Source: Paenibacillus albicereus (GTDB lineage Bacteria > Bacillota > Bacilli > Paenibacillales > Paenibacillaceae). Taken from it: a stretch of 64,000 nt of DNA. How positions within the stretch are numbered: position 1 is the first letter of the stretch; each line of letters opens with the position of its first letter. The notes under the pieces were generated by a model that saw nothing but the letters and a program-made list of their open reading frames with translations, was not told where the DNA came from and ran no database searches. Shown here piece by piece: positions 42,565 through 52,977 of this stretch. The position numbers and the translations under genes were made by a program. The stretch lies in NCBI RefSeq assembly GCF_012676905.1, contig NZ_CP051428.1:3062001-3126000 (forward strand), given 5' to 3'.

Positions 42565-43678
42565 GACGGAACGGCTCGGTATTTATTGCCGAAGGGATGA
42601 TCTCCGTCTCATGGCGCGATTCGGAAAGCCGTTCGGTCAGCCACTGCGCCACTTTGCGCTTCATGATCTTCTCGGCGTTATGTCCGGGATCAAGGAGAAG
42701 CATGCCCGCGGCAAGCGCGTCGTGGGCGGAATGGTAGTCGATGTCGCCGGTGACGAGCGCTTGAGCGCCGGCGAACTGCGCCTGCCGCCAGTAGCGGGCG
42801 CCTGAGCCGCCGAGCACGGCCGCCTTGGTGATCGCCGCTGCCGGATCGCCGGTCACCCGCACGAACGGGACGTCGAATGCGGCCTTGACCCGTTCCGCCA
42901 GCTCGGCGAGCGTCGCCGGCTTCTCCAGCCGTCCGCTGCGGCCGAGGCCGAGCGACTTGCCTTCCCGCTCGAGGCGGATCACGTCATAGGCCGTCTCCTC
43001 GTACGGGTGAGCGGCCAGCATCGCCTTCACCGTCTTGCGCAGCAGGCTCTCGGGCACGACGATCTCGATGCGAACCTCGTCGACCGTCTCCAGGCGGCCC
43101 TGCGAGCCGAGAAACGGCGCTGTGCCCGCACCCGGCCGGAACGTTCCTTGTCCGCTCGTGCTGAAGCTGCACCGGTCGTAGCGGCCCAGCGTGCCGCCGC
43201 CGGCTTGCCACATCGCCTCGCGCACCGCTTCGGCATGCGGCTGCGGAACGTAGACCGCAAGCTTGAACAGGCGGTCCTCATGCACCTTCTCCAGGCTCAC
43301 CCGGCCCTCCGCCGCGATCCCGAGCGCATCGGCCATCCAGTCGTTCATGCCGCCCTCGGCGACGTCGAGGTTCGTATGCGAGATGTAGACCGCGATGTCG
43401 TGCTTGATCAGCTTTTCGTACAGCGCGCCTGCGGGCGAAGCGGTATCGATCTTGGCCAGCGGCCGAAAAATGATCGCATGATGGGCGATGATGAGGTCGG
43501 CTCCCTCGGCGATCGCCTCGTCTGCGACCTCCATCGTCACATCCAGCGCGATCAGCGCCTTGCGGATCGGCTTTTGCAGCGTGCCGAGCTGCAGGCCGAT
43601 CCGATCGTTCTCTACCGCATATCTCTTCGGCGCGAGCCGCTCCATCAGCTCCGCGACGACATGTCCGTTGGCATACAT
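42557..43678 (-). CDS. yqfO: Nif3-like dinuclear metal center protein YqfO
   Basis: A 373-residue protein of the NIF3/GTP cyclohydrolase I type 2 family: ENDRIGLQLG, DLIIAHHAIIF (metal-binding His pair), HTNLDVAEGGMNDW, a central PII-like insertion domain (about 130-230, VYVPQPHAEAVREAMWQAG) and C-terminal TGDIDYHSAHDA with LLDPGHNAEK. The function is unresolved. The ATG at 43678 has GAGGAGGTGCTGGA upstream and lies inside the trmK 3' end (34-base overlap). Confidence 0.95.
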   Translation of the reverse strand: MYANGHVVAELMERLAPKRYAVENDRIGLQLGTLQKPIRKALIALDVTMEVADEAIAEGADLIIAHHAIIFRPLAKIDTASPAGALYEKLIKHDIAVYISHTNLDVAEGGMNDWMADALGIAAEGRVSLEKVHEDRLFKLAVYVPQPHAEAVREAMWQAGGGTLGRYDRCSFSTSGQGTFRPGAGTAPFLGSQGRLETVDEVRIEIVVPESLLRKTVKAMLAAHPYEETAYDVIRLEREGKSLGLGRSGRLEKPATLAELAERVKAAFDVPFVRVTGDPAAAITKAAVLGGSGARYWRQAQFAGAQALVTGDIDYHSAHDALAAGMLLLDPGHNAEKIMKRKVAQWLTERLSESRHETEIIPSAINTEPFRLA

Positions 43679-44424
43679 TCCAGCACCTCCTCGATTCGGG
43701 CGATCACCTGGGCGAGCTCGCGCTTGCGGGCCGCCGCTTCCTCGGTGTCCGAGCGCTCCAGCTGCCGCTCGATGCCGCGCAGCTTGCGCAGCTCCGAGCT
43801 CCATTTCAGGGCGAAGGCCTCGGACGGACGGCGGGTCAAATACGGCCCCATCCGCAGCTTGAGCTTCCGATCCTCCTCCGCCGACAATCCGGGCAGCAGC
43901 GGCTCGCCCCCGTACAGCTCCTCGTTCGGCGCCTGCCCCTCGGCGGGGCGGAGCGCGTTCAGCAGCTCATACACTTTGCCGTCCTCTTCCAGGATCGTCT
44001 CGCCGGCCAAATGCCAGCCATGCTCCAGGAGCCAGGCGCGCACGAGCTCTTCGCCTACGTTGGGCTGCAGCACGAGCTGGCTTACGCCCTCGAGCCTGCC
44101 GCCGACGCGGCCCGATTCCAGAATCGACACGATCAGCGCGCCGCCCATGCCGGCGATCGTCACCGTATCGGCCTCCCCGGGCCGCAGCACCTCCAGTCCG
44201 TCTCCTTTGCGCGCCTCGATCGAGGAGGCGAGGCCGGCCGCGGCGATGCCGCGGCGAGCCGCCTCCAGAGGACCGTCGTTCACCTCGCCGGCCACCGCCG
44301 ACGGGCATGTGCCGCGGCCGACGAGCTCGACCGGCAGCAGCGCATGATCCGACCCGATGTCGGCCAGGCGCGAGCCTTCGCGGACGTAGTCCGCTATCGC
44401 GCGTAAGCGCTTCGATGTCAACAT
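43645..44424 (-). CDS. trmK: tRNA (adenine22-N1)-methyltransferase TrmK
   Basis: A SAM-dependent enzyme methylating A22 in some tRNAs. The 259-residue protein has an N-terminal Rossmann methyltransferase domain (RLADIGSDHALLPVELV, VTIAGMGGALIVSILE, QLVLQPN) and a C-terminal coiled coil (about 195-250) as in Bacilli TrmK. The ATG at 44424 was chosen; a TTG at 44433 would overlap the preceding gene. Its position downstream of sigA and before yqfO matches B. subtilis yqfN. Confidence 0.94.
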   Translation of the reverse strand: MLTSKRLRAIADYVREGSRLADIGSDHALLPVELVGRGTCPSAVAGEVNDGPLEAARRGIAAAGLASSIEARKGDGLEVLRPGEADTVTIAGMGGALIVSILESGRVGGRLEGVSQLVLQPNVGEELVRAWLLEHGWHLAGETILEEDGKVYELLNALRPAEGQAPNEELYGGEPLLPGLSAEEDRKLKLRMGPYLTRRPSEAFALKWSSELRKLRGIERQLERSDTEEAAARKRELAQVIARIEEVLECMPTDMSSRS

Positions 44425-44425
44425 A

Positions 44426-45280
44426 TCAGGCAACCCACTCTATCCAATAGTTTCGCAGGAGAAACAACGCTCCTCCCCCTACGACCAGTTTACCAACAAA
44501 TACGCTCTGGAGCCAAACGCCCCTGCCCTGCTCGACGAGCAGCGTCGCTTCCGGCATGAGCGCCAGCAAAGCCGCCGCGCCGAGCAGCACGGCGCAAGAC
44601 GGCTTGGACCAGCGCCGGACGAACCAGCCGGACCAGCCGAACAGCACCGCGAGCGGCAGCCAATACAGCTGCTTCTCCCCGAGGCCGGTCCCGCCGGCGA
44701 GCTGCTGCAGCAATATCGCATAGACGAGCGCGAGACATGCCCACCCGCAAAAATGGAGCAGCGGAATGCGCTGCCAAATGCCGTACCCGATCCAGAAGAC
44801 GGCGCAGACGCTCCAGATCGCGGCATTCCATTGCCAGCCGAGCAAGTCGTGCAGGGCCATCAAATACAGCGCGAAGCCGACGAGCAGCAGCATGCCCGCC
44901 CCGGTCCAAGCCATGCCAGCCGTCTCGCTCCGAGGCCGGATGACCGCTCCCGCGGTCAGGAACCCGCCCGAGACAAGCAGTGCGATCGCGATTTGCAAAG
45001 CAGGGGGAAAAGAGCTAAAATGAAGAACAATCAAGAAGAAAAGGGAGAAGATGGCAAGAAATAAGAGCCATTTCCAGCCTGAGGCGCCCGCAGCGGCCCG
45101 GACCGCTTTTTTCGTCCGCAGCCTCTCGTTCGAAGAGGTTTCTGCCGGCAGCTGATCGCCCTCGGGCGCCGGGTCGGCATACAGATTCAACAAAAAATCG
45201 CAGTAATGGTCGGGCAGCAGCTTGCTTTTTTTCCACCCGCGAATCTCCTGCACCATGAGGGTGCGCTTGTCCATATCCAT
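44426..45280 (-). CDS. Polytopic membrane protein with cytosolic N-terminal domain
   Basis: A 284-residue protein. Residues 1-75 are soluble (MVQEIRGWKKSKLLPDHYCD, the short helical N-terminus also seen in some other Bacilli membrane proteins). Eight or so hydrophobic segments follow in pairs (WLLFLAIFSLFFLIVLHF, AGMLLLVGFALYLMALHDLL). I do not recognise an enzymatic motif; the layout resembles DUF2157-like membrane proteins. The ATG at 45280 follows AAGGAGAGCCGTCACG. It lies between the sigA terminator and trmK and ends one base before the trmK start, so it is probably co-transcribed with trmK and yqfO. Confidence 0.8.
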   Translation of the reverse strand: MDMDKRTLMVQEIRGWKKSKLLPDHYCDFLLNLYADPAPEGDQLPAETSSNERLRTKKAVRAAAGASGWKWLLFLAIFSLFFLIVLHFSSFPPALQIAIALLVSGGFLTAGAVIRPRSETAGMAWTGAGMLLLVGFALYLMALHDLLGWQWNAAIWSVCAVFWIGYGIWQRIPLLHFCGWACLALVYAILLQQLAGGTGLGEKQLYWLPLAVLFGWSGWFVRRWSKPSCAVLLGAAALLALMPEATLLVEQGRGVWLQSVFVGKLVVGGGALFLLRNYWIEWVA

Positions 45281-45422
45281 CGTGACGGCTCTCCTTGCAG
45301 CCGCTCGCTCAGCGAGCAGCCTGTGGAATCGGAGCCGTTCGGCTCCACTCCTTACATCGTCATCTCGATGTGACGGCTGAAGGGCCATCCGTCTCCGGGA
45401 CGTTTGACCTATCCATGCCGAT

Positions 45423-45451
45423 ATAAAAAAACTCCCCGCCGAGGCGGAGAG
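45423..45451 (-). terminator. Intrinsic terminator of sigA
   Basis: An 8-position stem with one mismatch (45432-45439 with 45444-45451), a 4-base loop, then GTTTTTTTATA on the minus strand, 17 bases past the sigA stop. Confidence 0.88.
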
Positions 45452-45467
45452 CCTATCCATCATCGTT

Positions 45468-46595
45468 CTATTCCAGGAAATCCTTCAGCCGCTTGCTGCG
45501 GCTCGGATGGCGAAGCTTGCGAAGGGCCTTGGCTTCGATCTGGCGAATCCGCTCGCGCGTCACGCCGAACACCTTGCCGACTTCCTCCAGCGTTCTCGTA
45601 CGGCCGTCATCGAGGCCGAAGCGCAGGCGCAGCACGTTCTCTTCCCGCTCGGTGAGCGTATCGAGCACGTCCTCCAGCTGTTCCTTGAGCAGCTCGTATG
45701 CCGCGGCATCCGCGGGAGCGAGCGCCTCCTGATCTTCAATGAAATCCCCCAGATGCGAATCGTCTTCCTCGCCGATCGGCGTTTCAAGCGATACCGGCTC
45801 CTGAGCGATCTTCATGATCTCCCGCACCTTGTCGGTGCTCAGATCCATCTCGGCCGCAATTTCTTCCGGCGTAGGTTCGCGCCCGAGTTCCTGAAGCAGC
45901 TGGCGCGAGACGCGGATCAGCTTGTTGATCGTCTCGACCATATGCACCGGGATGCGGATCGTGCGGGCCTGGTCGGCGATGGCGCGCGTGATGGCCTGAC
46001 GGATCCACCACGTGGCGTACGTGCTGAACTTGAAGCCTTTTTGGTGATCGAATTTCTCGACCGCCTTGATCAGGCCCATGTTGCCTTCCTGAATGAGATC
46101 GAGGAACAGCATGCCGCGTCCGACGTAACGCTTGGCGATGCTGACGACCAGACGCAGGTTCGCTTCCGCGAGGCGGCGCTTCGCTTCCTCGTCGCCTTGC
46201 TCGATCCGCTTGGCGAGCTCGATCTCGTCGTCGGCGAGCAGCAGCGGCACCCGGCCGATCTCTTTGAGATACATGCGCACCGGATCATTGATTTTGATGC
46301 CCGGCGGCAAGCTCAGATCGTCGTCGAAGTTGAATTCGTCGCTCTCGCGCTCCTGGTCCTCTCCTCCAAGCGGAGACGGCCGATCGTCCCGCTCGTTCGT
46401 CACTTCGATGCCGAGATCGTCGAGCTGCTCGAAGAACTCGTCGATCTGCTCCGGCTCCTGGTCGAAAGGAGCCAGCTTATCCATGATCTCTTTATAGGAA
46501 AGGGAAGAGCGCTTCTTCCCCTGTTCGATGAGCTGATCCTTGACCAGCTCCATTTTTTGCTCGTTGTCCAGCTCCGTACGTTGGTCATTCGCCAT
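45468..46595 (-). CDS. sigA: RNA polymerase primary sigma factor SigA (RpoD)
   Basis: The housekeeping sigma factor. The 375-residue protein has region 1.1 (about 15-80), an acidic linker, region 1.2-2 with [35 protein letters not shown] and [20 protein letters not shown], region 3, and region 4 with [19 protein letters not shown] and [31 protein letters not shown] precedes the ATG. It is downstream of dnaG, the classic macromolecular-synthesis order, and closed by its own terminator. Confidence 0.98.
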   Translation of the reverse strand: MANDQRTELDNEQKMELVKDQLIEQGKKRSSLSYKEIMDKLAPFDQEPEQIDEFFEQLDDLGIEVTNERDDRPSPLGGEDQERESDEFNFDDDLSLPPGIKINDPVRMYLKEIGRVPLLLADDEIELAKRIEQGDEEAKRRLAEANLRLVVSIAKRYVGRGMLFLDLIQEGNMGLIKAVEKFDHQKGFKFSTYATWWIRQAITRAIADQARTIRIPVHMVETINKLIRVSRQLLQELGREPTPEEIAAEMDLSTDKVREIMKIAQEPVSLETPIGEEDDSHLGDFIEDQEALAPADAAAYELLKEQLEDVLDTLTEREENVLRLRFGLDDGRTRTLEEVGKVFGVTRERIRQIEAKALRKLRHPSRSKRLKDFLE

Positions 46596-46666
46596 ATTCC
46601 CGACTCCCTCCTCCCTAGAAAGGATCATCCTGCCGTTCCTTGAGCGGTCTTTCTAGGGCGATAATC

Positions 46667-48538
46667 TCACTTTGGATCCTTGCTTTTCAAAACGTCGATC
46701 GCTCTCTCCAGAGGAATGATATCGAGATGGATCTGGGCCGCTCTCAAGACATCCCCCGACCTTTCCGCCCGCGTCGCTTCTTCCTTCAACACCTGGATCT
46801 TCTGCTTCAGAACCATTCTTTCCGTTTCCTTCTGGATGTCAAGAATGTTCGAAGGCACAAGCTCGAAATTAAGGGAGGAGCTGTCTTCATGAATGAGGAT
46901 CGAAGAAGCGAGCTGCTCGAGGCGATTGTCCTGGATCGAGCTGATGAAGCGGCTCGCATCCGGGTCATGGCCCTCGGCGTAATAAGCATAGAGATAAGCA
47001 GCCAACGCGACATGATCCTCAAGGATGAACGAATCACCGAGCTGTTCGTAAACCGTCGATGCCACTTCCTTGTCGTGCATCATGCAAGCCAGCAGATGCC
47101 GTTCCGCTCGTTTGAATAAAGGCGGAATATCCGTCGTCTTCGGAAACGAGGACGCACGCCTTGTTTCATTCCTACCATTATTCCACGATTGATCGTTCTT
47201 ATCCCTGTCCGGCCTCGTTTTCTGCCGCTCGCTCCAGATCCGGTGGCAGTCCTGCTTGAGCGACTCCAGAGAGAGCTCGAACTCGCGGGAAAGCTCCTTC
47301 AGGTATACTTCCTGCTCCGTGCGGGAATCGAGCTCCGCGACTATGCCGACGGCTTCCATGACATAGTTCTTGCGGCCCTCTTCTCCTATGAGTGTATGAT
47401 TCCGGCGCGAATATAAGAGCTTAAATTTGGTGACGGAGACCGGATGCTCGATGACTTCCCTCATGAACGTCTCGGCGCCGAAGCGCGTGATATGCTCGTC
47501 CGGATCCATGCCTTTGGGAAGCAGGGCGACAAGCGGCCGCAGTCCGGCTTTTTCCAGGATCGGAATCGACTTCATCGCCGCGGCTTGTCCCGCATCGTCG
47601 CCGTCGTAGCAGAGGATCACCTCGTCTACCTCGCGCGCAAGCTGGACCGCATGGTCGTCCGTCAACGCGGTGCCCATCGCCGCCACGCCGTTCTTGAGGC
47701 CGGCGGACCAGGCTTTGATGACATCCATGTATCCTTCAAAAAGAACCGCGGACCGTTTCTTGCGGAAGACGGAGCGCGCCGCATGCAGCTGATAGAGCAG
47801 CTTGCTCTTGGCGAACAGGCGGGTTTCGGGCGTGTTCAAATACTTCGGCTTGGAATCGTCCATGACGCGGCCCGCGAAGCCGCAGACCTTGCCGTCCCGC
47901 GCCCGAATCGGGAACATGATGCGGGCGCGGAACCGGTCGACATATCCGCTTCCATCGTTTTTCGCCGAAAGGAGGCCCGCTTTTTCCAGCAGCTCGGGCT
48001 CGTAGCCCCTCGATTGCAGAAATCTGGACAGCGTGTCCCATCCCTCCGGCGCGAAGCCGATGGAGAATTCATCGATCAGCTTGCCGCTCATGCCCCGTCC
48101 AAGCAGGTAAGCCCTCGCCTCCTGGCCTTGAGCGGAGTTGTTGAGCAGGTAATGGTAGAACTTGGCCGCAAGCTCGTGCGCCTCGTAGGACTTGTCGAGC
48201 TCGGGGTCACGCGGCGAAGAGCCCTCGCCGGGCGCATCCCATGTAATGGGCATCCCTGCCTCTTCCGCCAGATGGCGGACGGCTTCCGGGAAGGAGTAGC
48301 CCTCGATCTCTTCGATGAACCGAATGACATTGCCTCCCTTGCCGCAGCCGTAGCAATGAAAAATCTGCAGCTCGGGAGTGACCGTGAAGGAGGGTGTCCG
48401 CTCCGAATGGAACGGACAAAGCCCCTTCATATATTTTCCGTTTTTGGTCAAATGAACGTACTTGCCGACGGTGTCTACAATTTCGTGATTCCGGCGCACC
48501 TCTTCGATGACGCTTTCCGGTATCTTGCCGTATGCCAA
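46667..48538 (-). CDS. dnaG: DNA primase DnaG
   Basis: Makes RNA primers at the replication fork. The 623-residue protein has an N-terminal zinc ribbon with Cys41, His44, Cys62 and Cys65 (CPFHSERTPSF, FHCYGCGKGG), a TOPRIM catalytic domain (VLFEGYMDVIKAW; CYDGDDAGQAA) and a C-terminal helicase-binding region. It begins at TTG 48538 with GAAGGTGATG upstream. It is followed by sigA after 71 bases with no terminator, so they are likely co-transcribed. Confidence 0.98.
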   Translation of the reverse strand: MAYGKIPESVIEEVRRNHEIVDTVGKYVHLTKNGKYMKGLCPFHSERTPSFTVTPELQIFHCYGCGKGGNVIRFIEEIEGYSFPEAVRHLAEEAGMPITWDAPGEGSSPRDPELDKSYEAHELAAKFYHYLLNNSAQGQEARAYLLGRGMSGKLIDEFSIGFAPEGWDTLSRFLQSRGYEPELLEKAGLLSAKNDGSGYVDRFRARIMFPIRARDGKVCGFAGRVMDDSKPKYLNTPETRLFAKSKLLYQLHAARSVFRKKRSAVLFEGYMDVIKAWSAGLKNGVAAMGTALTDDHAVQLAREVDEVILCYDGDDAGQAAAMKSIPILEKAGLRPLVALLPKGMDPDEHITRFGAETFMREVIEHPVSVTKFKLLYSRRNHTLIGEEGRKNYVMEAVGIVAELDSRTEQEVYLKELSREFELSLESLKQDCHRIWSERQKTRPDRDKNDQSWNNGRNETRRASSFPKTTDIPPLFKRAERHLLACMMHDKEVASTVYEQLGDSFILEDHVALAAYLYAYYAEGHDPDASRFISSIQDNRLEQLASSILIHEDSSSLNFELVPSNILDIQKETERMVLKQKIQVLKEEATRAERSGDVLRAAQIHLDIIPLERAIDVLKSKDPK

Positions 48539-48585
48539 TCGTTCATCACCTTCGTCCGAATAACACCTAATATTATTCGCTGGTC

Positions 48586-49062
48586 CTACCTTTTTTCCTG
48601 CCTGCGCTGCAAAAGTTTTGTCAGCTTTTGTTGAAAGGCCGCCCGGTCTTCGGCAGTCATCGCCTTAGGACCTTTGGTCCTGCCGCCGCTCCTCCGGATG
48701 ACGCTTTGCTCATGGCGCCTCGCCATCATGGAATCGATCGTCTCGTCCCGATAGCGATGGCCGCGGAAGCCGATGACCTCCGCTCCTTTGGCGAGCGCGA
48801 TCGCCGCCAAGCCGTAATCTCCCGTGACGACGATGTCGCCGACGCGGACGCGGTTCAAGATGTACAGATCCGCCGCCTGGCTGCTGCGGTCGACATGGGC
48901 GATCTCCAGGCCGGGCTCCGGCTCCAGGCGATGATCGTACGACGAGACCATCAGCACCGGCACGCCGAGCGGATAGGCGATGTCCATGATCTCCCGCTTC
49001 ACCGGACAGGCATCCGCATCGACCACGATCCGGGTACTTGCCGTTTCCTCCAAGGGCTCCAC
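48586..49062 (-). CDS. yqxD: YaiI/YqxD family protein (DUF188, PIN-like)
   Basis: A 158-residue protein of the UPF0178/DUF188 family, with IVVDADACPVKREI near the start, VVTGDYGLAAIALAKGA, and RRSGGRTKGPKAMT at the end. The fold is PIN-like with acidic residues suggesting nuclease activity, unproven. It starts at GTG 49062 with AAAGG nearby. It lies just before dnaG, as in B. subtilis. Confidence 0.92.
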   Translation of the reverse strand: MEPLEETASTRIVVDADACPVKREIMDIAYPLGVPVLMVSSYDHRLEPEPGLEIAHVDRSSQAADLYILNRVRVGDIVVTGDYGLAAIALAKGAEVIGFRGHRYRDETIDSMMARRHEQSVIRRSGGRTKGPKAMTAEDRAAFQQKLTKLLQRRQEKR

Positions 49063-49090
49063 CGCCTTTCGGCCTCAGCCGTCCATTCCT

Positions 49091-49906
49091 TCAGCTGCTC
49101 CGGATCCGCTCCATGATGATGCTGGCCGTCTCCTCGACCGCCCGATGCGACACGTCCATCGTAAAGCAGCCGATCCGGTCGGTGATGGCCTTGGCGTAGG
49201 CGAGCTCGCGCTCGATCCGCTCGGAGGTGGCATAAGACGCGCTGTCCGGAAGGCCGAGCGCCTTCAGCCGCTCCTTGCGGATGACGTTGAGGTAGTGCAC
49301 GCCGATCGTCAGGCCGATCACGCGCTCCTTCGGGATCGTGAACAGCTCGTCCGGAGGCTTCAGCTCCGGCACGAGCGGAACGTTGGCCACCTTGTATTTC
49401 TTATGGGCGAGATACATCGACAGCGGCGTCTTCGACGTGCGAGACACGCCGACGAGCACGATGTCCGCTTTCTTGATGCCCGTCGTATCCCTCGCATCGT
49501 CATATTTAACCGCGAACTCCACCGCTTCAACCTTGCGGAAATAGTCTTCGTCGAGCACATGGTTCAACCCCGGCTCCTGCCGGGAAGGCATGCCCGTTTT
49601 GCGCTCCAGGCTCTGGATCAGCGTGCCGAGCAGATCGATCGCCTCGACCCCGCTCGTATCCGCCAGACGAACCATCGCTTCCCGCAGATGCGGCAGCACG
49701 AGCGTGTAGAGGACGATCGCGCCGTTGCTGCGGGCAAGCTCCATCACCTTGGCCAGCGCGGCCTCGTCGGCGATGAACGGCGCCCGCCGGATCTGCGGCA
49801 CGATCGGATGGAATTGGGCCGCTGCGGCGCGCACGACCAGATCCCCCGTATCTCCCGCCGAATCGGACACGACATAGACAATGACATCCCGTTCGTATGC
49901 GCTCAC
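49091..49906 (-). CDS. yqfL: Pyruvate, phosphate dikinase regulatory protein (bifunctional kinase/phosphorylase, YqfL)
   Basis: A DUF299 protein that phosphorylates and dephosphorylates a threonine of pyruvate phosphate dikinase or PEP synthase. The 271-residue product has VYVVSDSAGDTGD near the start, the ADP/P-loop motif VGVSRTSKTPLSMYLA, and late ERELAYAKAI and GCFTMDVSHRAVEETA blocks. GTG start at 49906 after AAGGGAGAGTGGCGCC. The family is paired with glyS upstream and dnaG downstream in Bacilli. The target enzyme gene is not in the window. Confidence 0.94.
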   Translation of the reverse strand: MSAYERDVIVYVVSDSAGDTGDLVVRAAAAQFHPIVPQIRRAPFIADEAALAKVMELARSNGAIVLYTLVLPHLREAMVRLADTSGVEAIDLLGTLIQSLERKTGMPSRQEPGLNHVLDEDYFRKVEAVEFAVKYDDARDTTGIKKADIVLVGVSRTSKTPLSMYLAHKKYKVANVPLVPELKPPDELFTIPKERVIGLTIGVHYLNVIRKERLKALGLPDSASYATSERIERELAYAKAITDRIGCFTMDVSHRAVEETASIIMERIRSS

Positions 49907-49948
49907 GGCGCCACTCTCCCTTCAGCCGTTCGAATTCGGATCAACGGA

Positions 49949-52036
49949 TCATGCCCAGACGAGCTTGGAGAAATCGGCGTACCGCGCGGCGTCCTTGGCG
50001 ATGCCCGAAAGCAGCGCCAGCCGGTTGCGGCGCACCGCCTCGTCCTCCGCCATGACCATGACGGAGTCGAAGAAGGCGGTGATCGGCTCGCGCAGCTCCG
50101 TCAGCAAGCCCAGCGCCGTCGCGGCGTCGCCGGCGTCCAGCGCGCTGCGGTAGCGGCCGGATACTTGCTCGTAGGCTTCGTGCAGCCGGCGCTCCGCTCC
50201 CGCTTCGAGCTTCGCCGCGTCGACCGCGGCGTCCGATTCCGCCTTGGCCGCCAGGTTGGCGCTGCGCGTAAGCGCATCGACGACCGTCTTGAACTCGACC
50301 TGCTCCGGACCTGCAGCCCGGGCGAGCAGGATCGCGGCGCGCTTGACGGTAAGCGTCAGATCGTCGAAGCCGGCGGCGAGCGCCGCGTCGATCACGTCGT
50401 AGCGGTTGCCCTGCTCCGTCAGGACGTTTTTGAGCCGCAGCGCGAAGAAGTCGTATAATTCTTTGCGAATATCGGCTCTCGGTCGTTTCAATCCGCGCTG
50501 CTCATGGATGTCCAGCGCCAGGTCGAACAGCTCGCCGAGCCGCACCGGGAGCTCATGCGCCATCAGCGTCTGCACGATGCCGGCCGCCTGGCGGCGCAGC
50601 GCGTACGGATCCTGCGATCCGGTCGGAATGATGCCGATCGAGAAGCAGCCCACGATCGTATCGAGCTTGTCGGCGAGGCTCACCAGCGAGCCCGGCAGCG
50701 AAGCCGGCGCCGTGTCGCCGGAGAAGCGCGGCTGATAGTGCTCGTTGATCGCCTTGGCGACGGCCTCGTCCTCGCCGGCTTTGCGGGCGTAATCTTCGCC
50801 CATGATGCCCTGCAGCTCGGGGAATTCGTAGACCATCTGCGTCACGAGGTCGAACTTGCAGATCTCCGCGGCGCGCGCCGCGGCTGCGGCCGCTTGCGGC
50901 TCGACGCCGGCGGCGGCCCCGACGCGGCCCGTCAGGGCGACGATGCGTCCGACCTTGTCCGCCACCGTGCCGAGCTCCTCGTGGTAGACGATCGACTCCA
51001 GCTTGCGGAGCGCATCGGCGATCGCCAGCTTCTGGTCCTCGGCATAGAAGAACTTCGCGTCCGACAGGCGGGCGCGCAGCACCTTCTCATTGCCCCTGGC
51101 GACGTTGTCGAGCGACACCGAGTCGCCGTTGCGGACCGTCACGAAGTACGGCAGCAGCTTGCCCGCGCTGTCCAGTACCGGGAAGTAGCGCTGATGCTCG
51201 CGCATCGAGGTAATCAGCACCTCCTGCGGAATGTCGAGGAAGGCCGGGTCGAACGAGCCGAACAGCACCGTCGGCGTCTCGACGAGGAACAGCACCTCCT
51301 CGAGCAGGTCGTCCTTGATCGAGATCGTCCAGCCTTTGTCGGCGGCCAGCGCTTCGATGCCCGCTACGATCAGCCGCTCCCGCTCCGCGATGTCGACGAT
51401 GACGTGTTGGCGGCGCAGCGCCTCCACATAGGCGGCCGGCTCGGCGACGCGCGTCTCCTCGCCGAGGAAGCGGTGGCCGCGAGAAGCGTTGCCGCTCTTC
51501 ACGCCGGCGATCTCCATCGGCACGACGTCCGTGCCGAACAGCGCGAGCAGCCACTTGATCGGTCGGACGAACTTCAGCTCGTACGAGCCCCAGCGCATGT
51601 TTTTCGGGAACGTCATCGCGTGCACGATCGCGTTCAAGCCTTCGGCCAGCACGGATGCCGTATCCACGCCGAGGCTCGATTTGACGGCATAGACGTACTC
51701 GACGCCCGCCAGCTCCTTGAAGAACAGCTGCTCCGGCTCCACGCCCTGGCTGCGCGCGAAGCCGAGCGCCGCCTTGCTCCAGCCGCCTTCGGCGTCCTGA
51801 GCGATCTTGCGGGAAGGTCCCTTGACTTCCTCGCTTACGTCGGACTGCTTCTCCTCCACGGCCCGCGCCAGCACCGCCAGGCGGCGAGGCGTCGCGTAGG
51901 CGGTCACGCCGCCGTGGCCGATTCGCGAGTCCGACAGCCATTTCTCGACGCGCTCCCGAAGCTGATTGACCGCGGCGCGCACGAAGCGCGCGGGAACTTC
52001 CTCCAGTCCGATCTCGAACAGCAGGTCCTTAGCCAT
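49949..52036 (-). CDS. glyS: Glycyl-tRNA synthetase beta subunit
   Basis: The 695-residue tRNA-binding subunit of the tetrameric glycyl-tRNA synthetase. It starts [18 protein letters not shown] with AAAGGAGGGG upstream, and has [34 protein letters not shown], an HD-like domain ([29 protein letters not shown]) and a C-terminal anticodon-binding domain. It overlaps the glyQ stop by 8 bases, implying coupled translation for equal subunits. Confidence 0.97.
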   Translation of the reverse strand: MAKDLLFEIGLEEVPARFVRAAVNQLRERVEKWLSDSRIGHGGVTAYATPRRLAVLARAVEEKQSDVSEEVKGPSRKIAQDAEGGWSKAALGFARSQGVEPEQLFFKELAGVEYVYAVKSSLGVDTASVLAEGLNAIVHAMTFPKNMRWGSYELKFVRPIKWLLALFGTDVVPMEIAGVKSGNASRGHRFLGEETRVAEPAAYVEALRRQHVIVDIAERERLIVAGIEALAADKGWTISIKDDLLEEVLFLVETPTVLFGSFDPAFLDIPQEVLITSMREHQRYFPVLDSAGKLLPYFVTVRNGDSVSLDNVARGNEKVLRARLSDAKFFYAEDQKLAIADALRKLESIVYHEELGTVADKVGRIVALTGRVGAAAGVEPQAAAAAARAAEICKFDLVTQMVYEFPELQGIMGEDYARKAGEDEAVAKAINEHYQPRFSGDTAPASLPGSLVSLADKLDTIVGCFSIGIIPTGSQDPYALRRQAAGIVQTLMAHELPVRLGELFDLALDIHEQRGLKRPRADIRKELYDFFALRLKNVLTEQGNRYDVIDAALAAGFDDLTLTVKRAAILLARAAGPEQVEFKTVVDALTRSANLAAKAESDAAVDAAKLEAGAERRLHEAYEQVSGRYRSALDAGDAATALGLLTELREPITAFFDSVMVMAEDEAVRRNRLALLSGIAKDAARYADFSKLVWA

Positions 52037-52916
52037 TGGCGTCCCCTCCTTTCTTGAGCAGCGGGAATCCGAGCCGCTCCCTTTCCTCCAGATACGTGGC
52101 CGCGCAGGAGCGGGCAAGATTGCGCACGCGCTGGATGTAGCCCGTCCTCTCGGTCACGCTGATCGAGCCTCGGGCATCCAGCAGGTTGAACGCATGGGAG
52201 CACTTGAGCACGTAGTCGTACGCCGGGAAGACGAGGTTGTGCTCCATCGCACGGCGAGCTTCCTCCTCGTACATCGAGAACAGCTTGAACAGCATGTCCG
52301 AATCGCTCACCTCGAACGTGTACTTGGAATGCTCGTACTCCGGCTGCAGGAACACGTCGCCGTAGGTGACGCCGTCCACCCACTCCAGGTCGAACACGTT
52401 CTCCTTGTCCTGAATGTAGGAGGCCAGGCGCTCCATGCCGTACGTAATCTCGACGGCGACGGGGCTGGCGTCGATGCCGCCGACCTGCTGGAAGTACGTG
52501 AACTGCGTGATCTCCATGCCGTCCAGCCACACTTCCCAGCCGAGTCCCCACGCGCCGAGCGTAGGCGATTCCCAGTTGTCCTCGACGAAGCGGATGTCAT
52601 GATGGAGAGGGTCGATGCCGAGCCGCTTCAAGCTCTCCAGATAGAGCTCCTGGATGTTGTCCGGCGACGGCTTGAGGATGACCTGGAACTGGTGATGCTG
52701 GTACAGGCGGTTCGGGTTCTCCCCGTAGCGGCCGTCCGCCGGGCGGCGGGAAGGCTCCACGTAGGCGACATTCCACGGCTCGGGGCCGATGGAGCGGAGG
52801 AAGGTCATCGGGTTCATCGTGCCCGCGCCTTTCTCCGTGTCGTAAGGCTGTACGAGAATGCAGTTCTGCTCGGCCCAGAACTGCTGCAGCGTCAGAATCA
52901 TGCCTTGGAAATTCAT
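52029..52916 (-). CDS. glyQ: Glycyl-tRNA synthetase alpha subunit
   Basis: The catalytic class II subunit, 295 residues. It contains [40 protein letters not shown] (motif 2 region), [20 protein letters not shown] and [15 protein letters not shown]. The ATG at 52916 is preferred over GTG 52928, since AAGGAGAG lies 11-12 bases before the ATG and would overlap the GTG. Expression is controlled by the T-box leader upstream, which senses uncharged tRNA-Gly. Confidence 0.97.
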   Translation of the reverse strand: MNFQGMILTLQQFWAEQNCILVQPYDTEKGAGTMNPMTFLRSIGPEPWNVAYVEPSRRPADGRYGENPNRLYQHHQFQVILKPSPDNIQELYLESLKRLGIDPLHHDIRFVEDNWESPTLGAWGLGWEVWLDGMEITQFTYFQQVGGIDASPVAVEITYGMERLASYIQDKENVFDLEWVDGVTYGDVFLQPEYEHSKYTFEVSDSDMLFKLFSMYEEEARRAMEHNLVFPAYDYVLKCSHAFNLLDARGSISVTERTGYIQRVRNLARSCAATYLEERERLGFPLLKKGGDANG

Positions 52917-52977
52917 GCTGGTGGCCACTCTCCTTCAATGGAATCTGGGGAAAAACAGCAGCCGTCCGGAAGACGCC

